From: Cohnella herbarum
GTDB lineage: Bacteria > Bacillota > Bacilli > Paenibacillales > Paenibacillaceae
Assembly: GCF_012849095.1 (NCBI RefSeq)
Contig: NZ_CP051680.1
Span: 8,233,001 to 8,297,000, forward strand
DNA length: 64,000 nt
Direction of reading: 5' to 3'
Shown: piece after piece, positions 26,404 to 36,504 of the stretch
How positions within the stretch are numbered: the stretch's first letter is position 1
How the letters are laid out: the number at the start of each line of letters is the position of its first letter
Program-made: the position numbers and the translations under genes
Notes under the pieces: model-generated
The model's database searches: none
What the model saw: the letters and a program-made list of their open reading frames with translations, nothing else
Told to the model about the DNA's origin: nothing

Positions 26404-27801
26404 ATGGCAAAGCAAATGCCCGAGATAGAAGAGTACAAATACGGGTTTCGCGACGAGCATAAGGCCATTTTCCAATCCGGTAAAGGCCTGACCGAAGAGA
26501 TCGTCCGCACGATCTCGGAAATGAAGGGCGAACCGGAATGGATGCTTAAATTCCGCCTGAAGTCGCTGGAGCAATTCCGCAAGATGGAGATGCCGAAGTG
26601 GGGCGGCAATATGGACGATCTTGATTTCGAAGACATCCAGTACTACGTAAAACCTTCCGAGAAACAAGGGAAAACGTGGGAAGAAGTGCCGGAAGAAATC
26701 AAAGCGACGTTCGACAAACTGGGCATCCCGGAAGCGGAACAGAAGTTCCTTGCCGGCGTATCGGCTCAGTACGAATCCGAAGTCGTATACCACAGCATGC
26801 AGGAAGATCTGGAGAAGCAAGGCGTTATCTTCATGGATACCGATTCCGCCATTCGCGAGCATCCGGAAATCTTCAAAGAATATTTCGGTACGGTCATTCC
26901 GCCGGCCGATAACAAATTCGCGGCTCTTAACAGCGCGGTATGGTCCGGAGGCAGCTTTATCTACGTGCCTAAGGGCGTGCAATGTACCGTTCCGCTTCAA
27001 GCTTATTTCCGGATCAACTCGGAGAACATGGGCCAATTCGAACGCACGCTGATCATTGCCGACGAAGGCAGCTCCGTTCACTACGTAGAGGGCTGTACGG
27101 CTCCCGTATACAGCACGAACTCGCTTCATAGCGCGGTCGTGGAAATCATCGTTAAGAAGGATGCACGCGTCCGTTACACGACGATTCAGAACTGGGCTCC
27201 GAACATCTACAACCTCGTAACGAAACGCGCGGTTGCGGAAGAGAACGCGACGATGGAGTGGGTCGACGGAAACATCGGCTCCAAGCTGACGATGAAATAT
27301 CCGGCGGTTATCCTGAAAGGGCGCGGAGCGAAAGGCATGGTTCTCTCGATCGCGGTCGCCGGCAAAGGCCAGCACCAAGATGCGGGCGCGAAAATGATCC
27401 ATTTGGCTCCGGACACCAGCTCGACGATCGTGTCCAAGTCGATCTCGAAACACGGCGGTAAAGTGACTTATCGCGGACTTGCTTCCTTCGGACGCAACGC
27501 GGAAGGCGCGAAATCGAACATCAAGTGCGATACGCTTATCCTCGACGACCAATCGACGAGCGATACGATTCCATACAATGAGATCATGAACGACAACATT
27601 ACGCTCGAGCACGAAGCGACCGTATCCAAAGTATCGGAAGACCAATTGTTCTATCTGATGAGCCGCGGATTAACGGATGCCGAAGCGACGCAAATGATCG
27701 TCATGGGCTTCATCGAGCCGTTCACCAAAGAACTGCCGATGGAGTACGCGGTCGAGATGAACCGTCTCATCAAGTTCGAGATGGAAGGTTCTATCGGTTA
27801 A
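26404..27801 (+). CDS. sufB: Fe-S cluster assembly protein SufB
   Basis: 465 residues, the usual length. The sequence begins [15 protein letters not shown] and has the SufB core with [16 protein letters not shown] and [14 protein letters not shown] in the beta-helix, including conserved cysteines. AAGGAGGT lies 8 bases before ATG 26404; TTG/ATG codons a few bases upstream are less suitable. SufB is the main scaffold on which the cluster forms with SufC and SufD. It is the last gene of the operon and is followed by a terminator. Confidence 0.96.
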   Translation: MAKQMPEIEEYKYGFRDEHKAIFQSGKGLTEEIVRTISEMKGEPEWMLKFRLKSLEQFRKMEMPKWGGNMDDLDFEDIQYYVKPSEKQGKTWEEVPEEIKATFDKLGIPEAEQKFLAGVSAQYESEVVYHSMQEDLEKQGVIFMDTDSAIREHPEIFKEYFGTVIPPADNKFAALNSAVWSGGSFIYVPKGVQCTVPLQAYFRINSENMGQFERTLIIADEGSSVHYVEGCTAPVYSTNSLHSAVVEIIVKKDARVRYTTIQNWAPNIYNLVTKRAVAEENATMEWVDGNIGSKLTMKYPAVILKGRGAKGMVLSIAVAGKGQHQDAGAKMIHLAPDTSSTIVSKSISKHGGKVTYRGLASFGRNAEGAKSNIKCDTLILDDQSTSDTIPYNEIMNDNITLEHEATVSKVSEDQLFYLMSRGLTDAEATQMIVMGFIEPFTKELPMEYAVEMNRLIKFEMEGSIG

Positions 27802-27842
27802 GGTGAATAGGATCGTTTGATCCATATCCGATGGATATACGA

Positions 27843-27894
27843 AGCACCCTCATACGAGGCTGATAACACTCAGCCTCCGGAGGGTGCTTTTTGT
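27843..27894 (+). terminator. Terminator of suf operon
   Basis: A two-part perfect stem, AGCACCCTC then GAGGCTGA, pairs with TCAGCCTC then GAGGGTGCT and is followed by TTTTTG. Confidence 0.92.
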
Positions 27895-28000
27895 TGCGAA
27901 CAATCGTTAGATCGGACACTTTTTTCATGATATGATCCGAATCCATCCGAACCTCAGTCCACTATAATGGAGCTAAATAAGTTGCGAGGGGGAGCATGGA

Positions 28001-29893
28001 GTGACGATAGCGGAACGATGGAGTCGGAAGGATTGGGGACGGCTTGTCGAACCTTGGGGAAACTTTCGGTTATTTCCGAGCGGCGATCAGCGAGACGGCT
28101 GGTTGGCGGTGTCTGACGAGACGAAGCAAACTTGGGTGACGCTGGCCGAACGTTTCGTCGATTACGAATGGCCGACGATGTCGGCGGATTTATATTTGCG
28201 TTACAAGCGGGAAGGAGACAATCTGAAATATTTGAATCGGTTTTACGAACGGCGCAGCGCGCTCGGCATTCTGACCGTGGCGGAGTGCCTCGAGTGGAAG
28301 GGGCGATTCATCGATCCGATCGTAAGCGGCGTCATCGCGATCTGCGAAGAGACGACGTGGATTACGCCGCATGACCTGATGCATCGAAAATTGTTCATTC
28401 CGTCCCCGGAAGACGTAGACGTCGACCTTAGCTCCGGCGAGACGGGAGCTGTGCTTGCTTGGGTGCATTATTTGATGGGATCTCGGCTTGACGTTATTCA
28501 CCCGCGTATTCGGGAACGAATCGAAACGGAGGTGAGACGGCGGCTGATCGAGCCTTATTTGCGCCGGGACGACTTCTGGTGGATGGGATTCGTGCCTTCG
28601 ACGTACGTCAATAATTGGAATCCTTGGTGCAACCAGAACGTATTGATCAGCGTTTTGCTGCTCGAGCGCGATCAAGCCGACCGGGCTGCGGTCGTCGGTA
28701 AAGCCGCACGCAGCCTGGAAGCGTTCATCCGCAAATATTCTCCGGACGGTTGTTGCGAGGAAGGGCCGATGTATTGGGGAGCTTCGGGCGGCGGACTGCA
28801 CACGTGCCTAAAGCTGCTCTCGGAATGCTCCGGCGGGGATGATATCGGACTGTTCAAGGAGGAAATCGTCGGGGACATAGGCAGGTATATTTACCGGGCG
28901 CATATCCATGGCGATTATTTCGTGAATTTCGCTGACGGCGATGCGCGTTTTCCGATATCGAGCAACGTATTCGCATTCGGCACGAGCATCGGAGACGATC
29001 GAATGATTCAGTTAGGAGCTAGCGCTGAAAGACGTCGTCCCGTCGTGTTTAGTTGGTTCAACATGCACGATTATTTGCAGGATATTTTCCTCGAGCGGAA
29101 GCTAGGGCAAGGCGACGTAACGGCGCCATACGTGCGCGAAGCTTGGATGGACGCAGCGCAAGTGCTAACGGCGAGGGAGACGGAGGGCAGCGAAATCGGC
29201 CTGTTCTTAGCCGCCAAGGGCGGCCACAACCATGAACCCCATAACCATAACGATGTCGGCAACTTTATCGTATACGCGGACGGATGCCCCGTGTTCATCG
29301 ATCTGGGCACGGAGGATTACACGGCCGCAACGTTCGGACCGGATCGCTATACGCTATGGTATACGCAATCGCAATATCATAACTGTCCGACGGTACGGGG
29401 CGTGCTCCAACAAAACGGACAACAATATCGGTCGCGGGACGCGGAGTGCTTTTTGTCGGATGACGTCGCGGAACTCTCGATGGATCTTGAGGCGGCTTAT
29501 CCTTCCGAAGCCGGTATCGCAAGCTGGAAGCGAATCGTGCGGCTTAGTCGGGGAACGAAAGCGGCCGTCGAAATATCGGACAGCTTCGCGCTGAACGAAG
29601 CGACCGACGAGATCGCGTTGAACTTGATGACGCCGCTAGCTCCCGTCAACGTTCGGGCTGGCGTATTCGAGCTGGAATACGCTCCTAACCGCCGGGTGGA
29701 GATCGTGTATGACGCGGAAATTCTAACGCTAACGGTTGAGCCGATGACTATGATGGGCAATCGGATAAGACGCAACTGGGGAGACGCCATGTACCGCCTC
29801 GTGCTAAAAGCATCCGCCAACGTCAACGAAGGAACCTATATCGTGAAGGTCAAACGACTGGAAGGCGGAAGGGGGAAAGACGATGGCGCTTAA
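28001..29893 (+). CDS. Heparinase II/III-like polysaccharide lyase (probable)
   Basis: 630 residues, without a signal peptide. The first 350 residues are alpha-helical (an alpha/alpha toroid-like region with WWMGFVPSTYVNNWNPWCNQ), and the second half is beta-rich and opens with GGHNHEPHNHNDVGNFIVYA, the His/Asn-rich motif typical of heparinase II/III-type lyases. These enzymes cleave uronic-acid-containing glycans by beta-elimination. The apparent cytoplasmic location fits degradation of imported oligosaccharides. The start is GTG 28001 behind GAGGGGGAG; a nearby ATG is out of frame. The 3' end overlaps the esterase gene by 11 bases. The substrate is not readable from the sequence. Confidence 0.75.
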   Translation: MTIAERWSRKDWGRLVEPWGNFRLFPSGDQRDGWLAVSDETKQTWVTLAERFVDYEWPTMSADLYLRYKREGDNLKYLNRFYERRSALGILTVAECLEWKGRFIDPIVSGVIAICEETTWITPHDLMHRKLFIPSPEDVDVDLSSGETGAVLAWVHYLMGSRLDVIHPRIRERIETEVRRRLIEPYLRRDDFWWMGFVPSTYVNNWNPWCNQNVLISVLLLERDQADRAAVVGKAARSLEAFIRKYSPDGCCEEGPMYWGASGGGLHTCLKLLSECSGGDDIGLFKEEIVGDIGRYIYRAHIHGDYFVNFADGDARFPISSNVFAFGTSIGDDRMIQLGASAERRRPVVFSWFNMHDYLQDIFLERKLGQGDVTAPYVREAWMDAAQVLTARETEGSEIGLFLAAKGGHNHEPHNHNDVGNFIVYADGCPVFIDLGTEDYTAATFGPDRYTLWYTQSQYHNCPTVRGVLQQNGQQYRSRDAECFLSDDVAELSMDLEAAYPSEAGIASWKRIVRLSRGTKAAVEISDSFALNEATDEIALNLMTPLAPVNVRAGVFELEYAPNRRVEIVYDAEILTLTVEPMTMMGNRIRRNWGDAMYRLVLKASANVNEGTYIVKVKRLEGGRGKDDGA

Positions 29894-30689
29894 CGAGTGC
29901 CGTTACTATTCCGAGGTGCTCGGAACGTGGTGCACCATGAACGTTATCGTACCGCAAATCAGCTACCTTCAGCATACGACGGGCAAGGCGGAGGGGATGC
30001 CCCTTGCGCGCAAGGATCCGAAGGGTGTCGATCATAAGTGGCCGACGCTGTGGCTGCTTCACGGCTTGGGCGACGACCATAGCGGATGGATTCGCCGTAC
30101 GCGGATCGAAGAGTACGCCCAGGAAGCCGGGATTGCGGTCGTTATGCCCGCGGCCGGGCGCAGCTTCTACGCGGATATGGATCGCGGGGGGAGTTATTGG
30201 ACATTCATCTCGGAGGAGCTGCCATTGGCCGCGCGTTCTCTGTTCCCGTTGTCGCCGCGACGCGAACACAATTTCGTCGCGGGCAATTCGATGGGCGGAT
30301 ACGGAGCGTTTAAGCTGGCGCTAACGCACCCGGATCGGTTCGCGGCCGCGGTTAGTCTGTCCGGCGTGTTGGACATCGTGTTCCGGGCCGATCCGAATTG
30401 GAAGGAATTCGTCCATATTTTCGGCGATCTCGACAAATTGAAGGGCAGTCCGAACGATTTGTTCCATCTCGCGGACCGGTTGATCGAGTCCGAGTCGCCC
30501 GTGCCGCGCTTGTTCCAATATTGCGGAACGGAGGACTTTCTGTACGAACATAATCTGAGGTTTCTCGACTATGCGCGCGATCTGAATCTGCATGTGCAGT
30601 ATGAGGAGGAAAAGAATTCGCACAACTGGGCGTATTGGGACCGAATGATCGCTAAAGCGATTCCATTGCTGCTGGGCGACGAGGAATAG
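29883..30689 (+). CDS. Alpha/beta-hydrolase esterase (esterase D-like)
   Basis: 268 residues. The nucleophile motif is GNSMGG with S136. D218 (CGTEDFLYEHN) and H247 (KNSHNWAYW) fit the rest of the triad, and LWLLHGLGDDHSGW provides the oxyanion-hole loop. This matches the acetyl-esterase/tributyrin-esterase/S-formylglutathione-hydrolase group. There is no signal peptide. Translational overlap with the lyase gene suggests it removes acyl groups from the same imported glycan fragments. Confidence 0.82.
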   Translation: MALNECRYYSEVLGTWCTMNVIVPQISYLQHTTGKAEGMPLARKDPKGVDHKWPTLWLLHGLGDDHSGWIRRTRIEEYAQEAGIAVVMPAAGRSFYADMDRGGSYWTFISEELPLAARSLFPLSPRREHNFVAGNSMGGYGAFKLALTHPDRFAAAVSLSGVLDIVFRADPNWKEFVHIFGDLDKLKGSPNDLFHLADRLIESESPVPRLFQYCGTEDFLYEHNLRFLDYARDLNLHVQYEEEKNSHNWAYWDRMIAKAIPLLLGDEE

Positions 30690-30700
30690 CAATAAGACGC

Positions 30701-30761
30701 GCGCTCTGCGCCGCAACCCGACGCCGGATAACCGGAACGCGCGGGATGCGGTGCGGAGCGC
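30701..30761 (+). repeat. Long imperfect hairpin after esterase gene
   Basis: GCGCTCTGCGCCGCAACCCG (30701-30720) pairs along its whole length with CGGGATGCGGTGCGGAGCGC (30742-30761) through two G-U pairs and one mismatch. The loop contains a further CCGG-ATAA-CCGG hairpin. No T-tract follows, so it is not a typical terminator; it may protect the 3' end of the lyase-esterase mRNA. Confidence 0.7.
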
Positions 30762-31086
30762 TAATTCGTTATTCGGATCAGTCGAGGTGTCCAATCGGAG
30801 GGTAATTTATGTCGAGAATAGGAAAGGAACTTGTACATACAAGAAATTTCATTCCATTTACCGGCAGATCGTTTTTCAATTAATTCGAACCGTGAACCGA
30901 TCTCGGCACATGAATAGCAACACCGATAGGGATTGTTTCTTTTCGCGGAATGGTCTGTACAAGCCATGAGTCTCGTGCGTGAGCGAATAGGGAGATTAGA
31001 CTCAAACAAACTTGAAAATGCTTAATTTGGAAACCAAAGTATTGATTTCGTCTAAATACAAGGCCGTTTTTCCATGATAATTTTAT

Positions 31087-31100
31087 AAGTAAGCGCTTCC
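31087..31100 (+). promoter_or_regulatory. CcpA-type cre-like site
   Basis: AAGTAAGCGCTTCC contains the AAGCGCTT centre of catabolite-responsive elements but departs from the outer TG/CA positions. Its place next to a TATAAG-like -10 and 57 bases before a sugar-binding-protein gene is what a glucose-repression site would show. Confidence 0.4.
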
Positions 31101-31156
31101 TAAACCAGGTGTTGCAGCGACGAGAGGCAGCGATTACCTATCATGGATTTGGGGGA

Positions 31157-32554
31157 ATGTATGTGATTCGATCGGCAAAGATCAAGAAAAGCTCCGCGTT
31201 GCTGTTCAGTTTCATTCTCGTGATGATGTTGGTATCCGCCTGCAGCGGCGGCAATAAGAACGGCAATGCCAGCAGTCCGCCGGCATCGTCTCAACCAGCG
31301 GATCCTTCTCCGTCGCCGGCTTCGTCTCCAAGCGAAAGCGCGCAGCCTACCGAAGACAAAGCGGACTTGGGCGGCCGGGTCATCAAGATGGCCGCGAACT
31401 GGGATATGACGCCTAACGAAGAAACGCCGGAAGGCGTCATCAAAGTCGAAAAGCAGAAAGCGGTCGAAGAGAAGTACAACGTCAAGATCGAGTACGTCAC
31501 GTTATCCAACGAAGAGTACAAAGACAAGATGATCACTTCGATCACGAACGGCAATCCCGTGGCGGATATGTTCTACATGGGCAGCCCTGGCGCGGTGCCG
31601 AGTCTGACGAAGCAAGGGATGTTCCTTGCGCTGGAAGATATCGACGTGCTGCCGCCGGCGGAAGAAAATCAAGTCATCCCGCGCGACGCGTTCTACAACG
31701 TCGCCGGCCACGACGACAAAACGTACGCGTTCGGCACGAACGCCGCCGTGGACAAAATCGGAGTTTACTACAATCGGAAGTTGTTCGCCGATAACGGCTT
31801 ACCGGATCCTCATACATGGATCGATACGAAAGAATGGACTTGGGACAAATTCCGCGAGCTGGCGGTCCAACTGACGAAGGACGAGGACGGCGACGGCACT
31901 CCCGACCAATGGGGTTCCATGACGTATGCGGGCGACTGGCTATGGTTCATGATTCTCGCGAACGGCGGTCAAATCATGGATAAGACCACGGGCAAGCAGA
32001 TGCTTGACGATCCGAAGTCGATCGAAGCGATGGATTATATTTACCGACTGTTCAACGAGGATAAAGTCGTTCGTCCCGGCGGTTGGGAGTTCATGGGCGA
32101 ATTCCCGAAAGGCAAAATCGCGTTGCTTCCGAGCTTCTCCTGGTACGGCGGCACGATTAAAGCATCGGAGATGGGCGACGGATACGGCTTCCTACCGATG
32201 CCGCTCGGTCCAGGCCAAACGGAGTACGTTAACCCGGCAAGGCAAGTGAACGCGTTCTTCATGGCGAAGGGCGTCAAAGATCCGGAAATCGTCTTGAAGA
32301 TTTGGAAAGAGCTTCAAATCTGGGAAGTCCCGGAAGGACATAGCGAATACGATAAAGCGCAATACGCGCACGAAGACGATATCGCGGTCGCGGAGAAACT
32401 GGCTAACGGACCGACGAACTTCGACTTCTTCGCCGGCCTGCACGGCGGCCTAATCGATGAGATCGGCAACAAGCTGGCAAGCGGCGAAATGACCGCGGCG
32501 CAAGCCGCGCAAACCTACGGACCTCAATTGCAAGCTAAATTCGACGGGAAGTAA
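31157..32554 (+). CDS. ABC transporter sugar-binding lipoprotein
   Basis: 465 residues with a lipoprotein signal ending VMMLVSAC (C29), then a Ser/Pro/Ala tether and a type-1 solute-binding fold (VKIEYVTLSNEEYKDKMITS, FYNVAGHDDKTYAFGTNAAV, GDWLWFMILANGGQIMD). It should capture an oligosaccharide at the cell surface. The start may be ATG 31157 or GTG 31163; GGGGGA spacing favours the latter. A long stem-loop follows its stop (32567-32620), and its nearest permeases are those of the downstream cluster. Which of the two permease pairs it serves is not evident. Confidence 0.85.
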   Translation: MYVIRSAKIKKSSALLFSFILVMMLVSACSGGNKNGNASSPPASSQPADPSPSPASSPSESAQPTEDKADLGGRVIKMAANWDMTPNEETPEGVIKVEKQKAVEEKYNVKIEYVTLSNEEYKDKMITSITNGNPVADMFYMGSPGAVPSLTKQGMFLALEDIDVLPPAEENQVIPRDAFYNVAGHDDKTYAFGTNAAVDKIGVYYNRKLFADNGLPDPHTWIDTKEWTWDKFRELAVQLTKDEDGDGTPDQWGSMTYAGDWLWFMILANGGQIMDKTTGKQMLDDPKSIEAMDYIYRLFNEDKVVRPGGWEFMGEFPKGKIALLPSFSWYGGTIKASEMGDGYGFLPMPLGPGQTEYVNPARQVNAFFMAKGVKDPEIVLKIWKELQIWEVPEGHSEYDKAQYAHEDDIAVAEKLANGPTNFDFFAGLHGGLIDEIGNKLASGEMTAAQAAQTYGPQLQAKFDGK

Positions 32555-32566
32555 ACGCAATACGAA

Positions 32567-32620
32567 TAAGGGGCCGTATCGCGGGCGGGTTAATCTACCC
32601 GCATGCGGCACTGCCCCTTA
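32567..32620 (+). other. Intercistronic stem-loop after sugar-binding protein gene
   Basis: TAAGGGGC and GCCCCTTA form an outer 8-bp stem enclosing an inner hairpin GCGGGT-TAATCT-ACCCGC. There is no U-tract. It probably stabilises the upstream message so that binding protein is made in excess over the following products. Confidence 0.55.
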
Positions 32621-32674
32621 GCGTCCATTCCGGTCGAGAATGGAAGGAAGGCATGGGAAGCGGGGTGTCGGGAA

Positions 32675-35593
32675 ATGCGAGGAATAGGCTGGATCCGGGA
32701 AAGAACAACCTATGCGCGGGCATTGCTCGCGTTAACGGCGCTGGCGGTCGCGCTTCCGGGAGCTGCCTCGGACGGGTACGGCAACAGAGCGTTGGCCGCA
32801 TCCGAGATCGCGGAGCCGCCTCCGGCTAGCATTCGCGAGGGCAGCTACGGAGCGTTCATGGCGCAGCATTCCGATGTTTCGCGTCCGAATGCGGAAATTG
32901 TCTTGCAAGCGGATAAGTACGCCGAGGCGAAGGGAATGCAGACTCGAATCCTGAACGACTACGAAGGGCAGCCCGGAGCATCGTTATGGACGGACGAAGA
33001 AGGCTCCGTGACGTGGAACGTCGACGTATCGTCTACCGGTCTCTACAATCTGCAATTGCTCTATTATCCGATCGAAGGCAAGAGCGCGGGGATAGAACGT
33101 CGGGTGCTGATTGACGGGAAACTGCCGTACTTGGAAGCCGACAGCATTATTTTCTCGCGGATATGGGGCAACGAATCGGAGGGAACGAAACGCGATCCGC
33201 GCGGCAACGATATTCGCGCCCGGCAAGTGGAGAAACCTCGCTGGTTAACGGCCGACGCGCTGGATTCGCAGGGTTACTATCCCGAACCGCTCTCCTTTTA
33301 TTTGACGGCGGGAAGTCACTCGCTCACGTTCGAATCGCTGCGCGAACCGATGTTGATTCGTCAATTAAAGCTCTTTCGATATGAACAGCCTCGCACTTAC
33401 GATGAAGTCGCGCAAACGAACGAGGCGGAGGGGTGGAAACCCGCGCAAGGCGGCATCGTCTTTAAGACGCAAGGCGAAGCGGCATCCGCCAAGTCCGATC
33501 CGACGCTCTATCCGCTCAACGACCGGACGAGTCCGGCATCCGAGCCGTACGACGTATCGAAAATCCGCATGAACATGATCGGCGGCAACAATTGGCGCTT
33601 GCCCGGCCAATGGATCGAATGGGAAGTCGAAGCGCCGGAAGACGGGCTGTACCGGATTGCGTTCAAGAGCAGGCAGAACGCGCTGCGCGGGATGTATGCC
33701 ACGAGAAAGCTGACGATCGACGGCGCAGTGCCGTTCAAGGAAGCGGAACAATTGCAATTTATGTTCAAGCGCAGTTGGCGAATGTTCGAGGCCGGCGAAG
33801 AGAAGGAGCCCTATCTATTTCGGTTGAGCAAAGGAACACATACGATTAGGCTCCAAGTATCGCTAGGCGACATCGCGCCGCTTATCCGACAAGTGGAGAA
33901 TTCGGTGCTCGAGCTGAACAACGTATACAGGCAAATCGTGAAAATTACGGGGACGGCGCCGGACGTTAACCGGGACTATCACTTGGATCGGCAAATTCCT
34001 CGGCTGCAAGAACGGTTGCGGGAGCAGAGCGAAGTGCTCGAATACGTCGGTCGTACGTTAGAGCGGCTTACGGGCGAGCGAAGCGATCGGGTAGCGCCGC
34101 TCTATAAGTCGATGTATCAATTGGAAGATTTGGCGAAGCGGCCGGAAACGATCCAGAAACGACTGGTGGCGTTCCGCGACAATATGGGCGCTCTCGGTAC
34201 TTGGATCTTGACGGTACGCGAGCAACCGCTCGACATCGACTACTTGTTGCTGGCCGGCGCGGATGCGAAATTGCCGAAAGCGGAAGCGTCCGGGCTCAAA
34301 AAAATGGGCCATGAGATCGGAGCGTTCTTCTATTCGTTCTTCGAAGATTACAACTCTATCGGCAGCACGACGGATAGCGGGAAGCGGGCAACGGTGTGGA
34401 TCGGCAGCGGGCGCGACCAAGCGCAGGTCATCAAGCAAATGATCGACGATTCGTTCACGCCGCAAACCGGAATCGAGATCGATTTGAAGCTCGTCAACAT
34501 GGGCGTGCTATTGCCGGCGACGTTGGCGGGTCAAGGCCCGGACGTGGCGATGAACGTCGGAGCGGAGACGCCGGTCAACTTCGCGATGCGCGGAGCGGCT
34601 CAGGATCTTACCGTATTCCCCGATTACGAGGAAACGACCAAACGATTTTACGACAGCGCGCTTGTACCGTTCCGCTATCGGAACAAGCTATACGCGTTGC
34701 CGGAGACGCAAACTTTCGCGATGCTGTTCTACCGCAAGGACGTGCTGGCCGAGATGGGGCTGGAAGTGCCGCAGAGCTGGAACGACCTGTTCTCGCTTAT
34801 TCCCGAGCTGCAAAAGCACAATATGCAATTCGCGTTCCCGCTGGAGCAAGACTTCGCCAGGATGCCGTCGATGCCCCCCAATACGACTTTCATGTCCATG
34901 CTGTTGCAAGCGGGAGGACGGTTGTACGCGGATGACGGCAAAGGCGTAGAGCTCGATTCGGAAGCGTCGATGCAGTCGTTTAAGCGATGGGTGGAATTTT
35001 ATACGAGTTACAAGCTGCCGCTCATCTTCGATTTCCCGAACCGATTCCGGACAGGGGAAATGCCGATCGGAATCGCCGACTATTCCTTGTACAATCATCT
35101 GTCGGTGTCCGCGCCCGAACTGCGCGGGTTATGGGGCTTCGCTCCGATACCCGGCACTCCGACGGAAGGCGGCGTCATTCGCCGCGACGAACCCGGCGGC
35201 GGCTCCGCGGTGCTTATGCTGCAGACGGCGAAAAATAAAGATAACGGTTGGGCCTTCATGAAATGGTGGACGGACACGGAGACGCAAGTCCGTTTCGGCA
35301 GGGAAATGGAAGGGCTGATGGGAGCGGCCGCGAGGTATCCGACGGCCAACGTCGAGGCGCTCGCCGAATTGCCTTGGCCGGTCAAAGATTTGCGTAATTT
35401 GCAAGAGCAATGGAAATGGGTGCAAGGCGTGCCGGAAGTGCCGGGCAGCTACTTCACCGGACGTCATCTCGACAACGCTTTCCGCAAATCGGTAGCCGAG
35501 AACACGAACGCTCGGGAGACGCTGTACGACTATATTCAATTCATTAACGATGAAATCGCGACCAAACGTCGGGAATTCAAATTGCCGGAATAG
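32675..35593 (+). CDS. Large fusion: beta-sandwich-like domains joined to an extracellular solute-binding domain
   Basis: About 972 residues from ATG 32675, chosen because it precedes a signal peptide (RGIGWIRERTTYARALLALT, then ALAVALPGAA). Two regions look like carbohydrate-binding beta-sandwiches: residues 80-250 (WNVDVSSTGLYNLQLLYYPI) and 290-410 (WRLPGQWIEWEVEAPEDGLY). A helical, coiled-coil-like linker (about 415-530) follows. A type-1 solute-binding domain fills about 565-972 (GQGPDVAMNVGAETPVNFAM, then PIPGTPTEGGVIRRDEPGGG). No lipobox was seen. It lies 12 bases upstream of a permease pair, so it probably feeds that transporter. Binding proteins of this size with extra N-terminal domains are unusual. 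Confidence 0.75.
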   Translation: MRGIGWIRERTTYARALLALTALAVALPGAASDGYGNRALAASEIAEPPPASIREGSYGAFMAQHSDVSRPNAEIVLQADKYAEAKGMQTRILNDYEGQPGASLWTDEEGSVTWNVDVSSTGLYNLQLLYYPIEGKSAGIERRVLIDGKLPYLEADSIIFSRIWGNESEGTKRDPRGNDIRARQVEKPRWLTADALDSQGYYPEPLSFYLTAGSHSLTFESLREPMLIRQLKLFRYEQPRTYDEVAQTNEAEGWKPAQGGIVFKTQGEAASAKSDPTLYPLNDRTSPASEPYDVSKIRMNMIGGNNWRLPGQWIEWEVEAPEDGLYRIAFKSRQNALRGMYATRKLTIDGAVPFKEAEQLQFMFKRSWRMFEAGEEKEPYLFRLSKGTHTIRLQVSLGDIAPLIRQVENSVLELNNVYRQIVKITGTAPDVNRDYHLDRQIPRLQERLREQSEVLEYVGRTLERLTGERSDRVAPLYKSMYQLEDLAKRPETIQKRLVAFRDNMGALGTWILTVREQPLDIDYLLLAGADAKLPKAEASGLKKMGHEIGAFFYSFFEDYNSIGSTTDSGKRATVWIGSGRDQAQVIKQMIDDSFTPQTGIEIDLKLVNMGVLLPATLAGQGPDVAMNVGAETPVNFAMRGAAQDLTVFPDYEETTKRFYDSALVPFRYRNKLYALPETQTFAMLFYRKDVLAEMGLEVPQSWNDLFSLIPELQKHNMQFAFPLEQDFARMPSMPPNTTFMSMLLQAGGRLYADDGKGVELDSEASMQSFKRWVEFYTSYKLPLIFDFPNRFRTGEMPIGIADYSLYNHLSVSAPELRGLWGFAPIPGTPTEGGVIRRDEPGGGSAVLMLQTAKNKDNGWAFMKWWTDTETQVRFGREMEGLMGAAARYPTANVEALAELPWPVKDLRNLQEQWKWVQGVPEVPGSYFTGRHLDNAFRKSVAENTNARETLYDYIQFINDEIATKRREFKLPE

Positions 35594-35604
35594 GGGGGCG
35601 AAAG

Positions 35605-36501
35605 ATGATCGAGCGACTGTCCACGAGCCTTAAACGCAACAAACACTCGTACTTGCTGCTCGCCCCTTATTTGTTGATGTTCGTTCTGTTCACGGTCGTG
35701 CCGGTTCTCATGTCGATGTCGCTCAGCTTCACGTACTTCAATTTGTTGGAGTTCCCGCGCTGGGTCGGATGGCATAACTACGAAAGATTGTTCCTTGAAG
35801 ACGAAGTATTCATCATCGCGCTCAAGAACACGTTCATCTTCGCGGTCATCACCGGACCGATCAGCTACGTTGCCTGTTTCGTGTTCGCCTGGATGATCAA
35901 CGAGATGTCGCCGAAGGTGCGCTCGGTGATGACGCTCCTTTTCTACGCGCCTTCGATCTCGGGCAACATCTATTTCATGTGGCAGCTGATGTTCAGCGGC
36001 GATGCCTACGGCTACATCAACGGCTTCCTGATGAAGAACGGCTTCATCTACGAACCGATCCTCTGGCTGACGACCGAGAAGTACATCATGCCGGTCATCA
36101 TACTCGTACAACTATGGCTAAGTCTCGGCGTCAGCTTCCTTGCGTTCATCGCCGGGTTGCAAAATATCGACAAAACGCTATACGAAGCAGGGGCGATCGA
36201 TGGCGTGCGCAACCGTTGGCAGGAAATGTGGTTCATTACGCTGCCCGCGATGCGTCCGATGCTGATGTTCGGGGCCGTCATGCAAATCACGAGCTCGTTC
36301 GCGATGGCCGACGTGGCTACCCAGATGGCCGGGTTCCCTAGCGTCAACTACGCGGCGCATACGATCGTCACGCACTTGATGGACTACGGCAGCATCCGCT
36401 TCGAGATGGGATACGCGTCCAGCATCGCGACCGTGCTGTTCGTGCTCATGTTAACCATTAACCTGGCGGTTCAGAAACTGCTGCGGAATATAGGGGATTG
36501 A
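35605..36501 (+). CDS. Sugar ABC transporter permease (MalF-type), first pair
   Basis: 298 residues, six membrane helices beginning YLLLAPYLLMFVLFTVVPVL. The ATPase-docking EAA loop is YEAGAIDGVRNRWQEMWFIT. The gene follows the fusion binding protein by 12 bases, with GGGGGG before the ATG, and is 4 bases from its partner permease. It moves an unidentified oligosaccharide across the membrane together with the 36505-37437 product and a shared ATPase. Confidence 0.9.
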   Translation: MIERLSTSLKRNKHSYLLLAPYLLMFVLFTVVPVLMSMSLSFTYFNLLEFPRWVGWHNYERLFLEDEVFIIALKNTFIFAVITGPISYVACFVFAWMINEMSPKVRSVMTLLFYAPSISGNIYFMWQLMFSGDAYGYINGFLMKNGFIYEPILWLTTEKYIMPVIILVQLWLSLGVSFLAFIAGLQNIDKTLYEAGAIDGVRNRWQEMWFITLPAMRPMLMFGAVMQITSSFAMADVATQMAGFPSVNYAAHTIVTHLMDYGSIRFEMGYASSIATVLFVLMLTINLAVQKLLRNIGD

Positions 36502-36504
36502 CCG

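Larger units (their letters stand above)
30690..31156 (+). other. Gene-free regulatory stretch before the large glycan operon
   Basis: 467 bases without a supported gene. It holds a long imperfect hairpin (30701-30761), an AT-rich stretch, and a catabolite-type AAGCGCTT core at 31087-31100 just after TATAAG-like promoter sequence. Two short open frames at 30751-30969 lack ribosome sites and conserved features. The mRNA for the binding-protein gene probably starts near 31085-31110. Confidence 0.5.

Noticed and set aside
30751..30969. 72-codon plus-strand frame before the glycan operon
   Set aside because: It starts inside the long hairpin, lacks a Shine-Dalgarno, and its composition is not protein-like.
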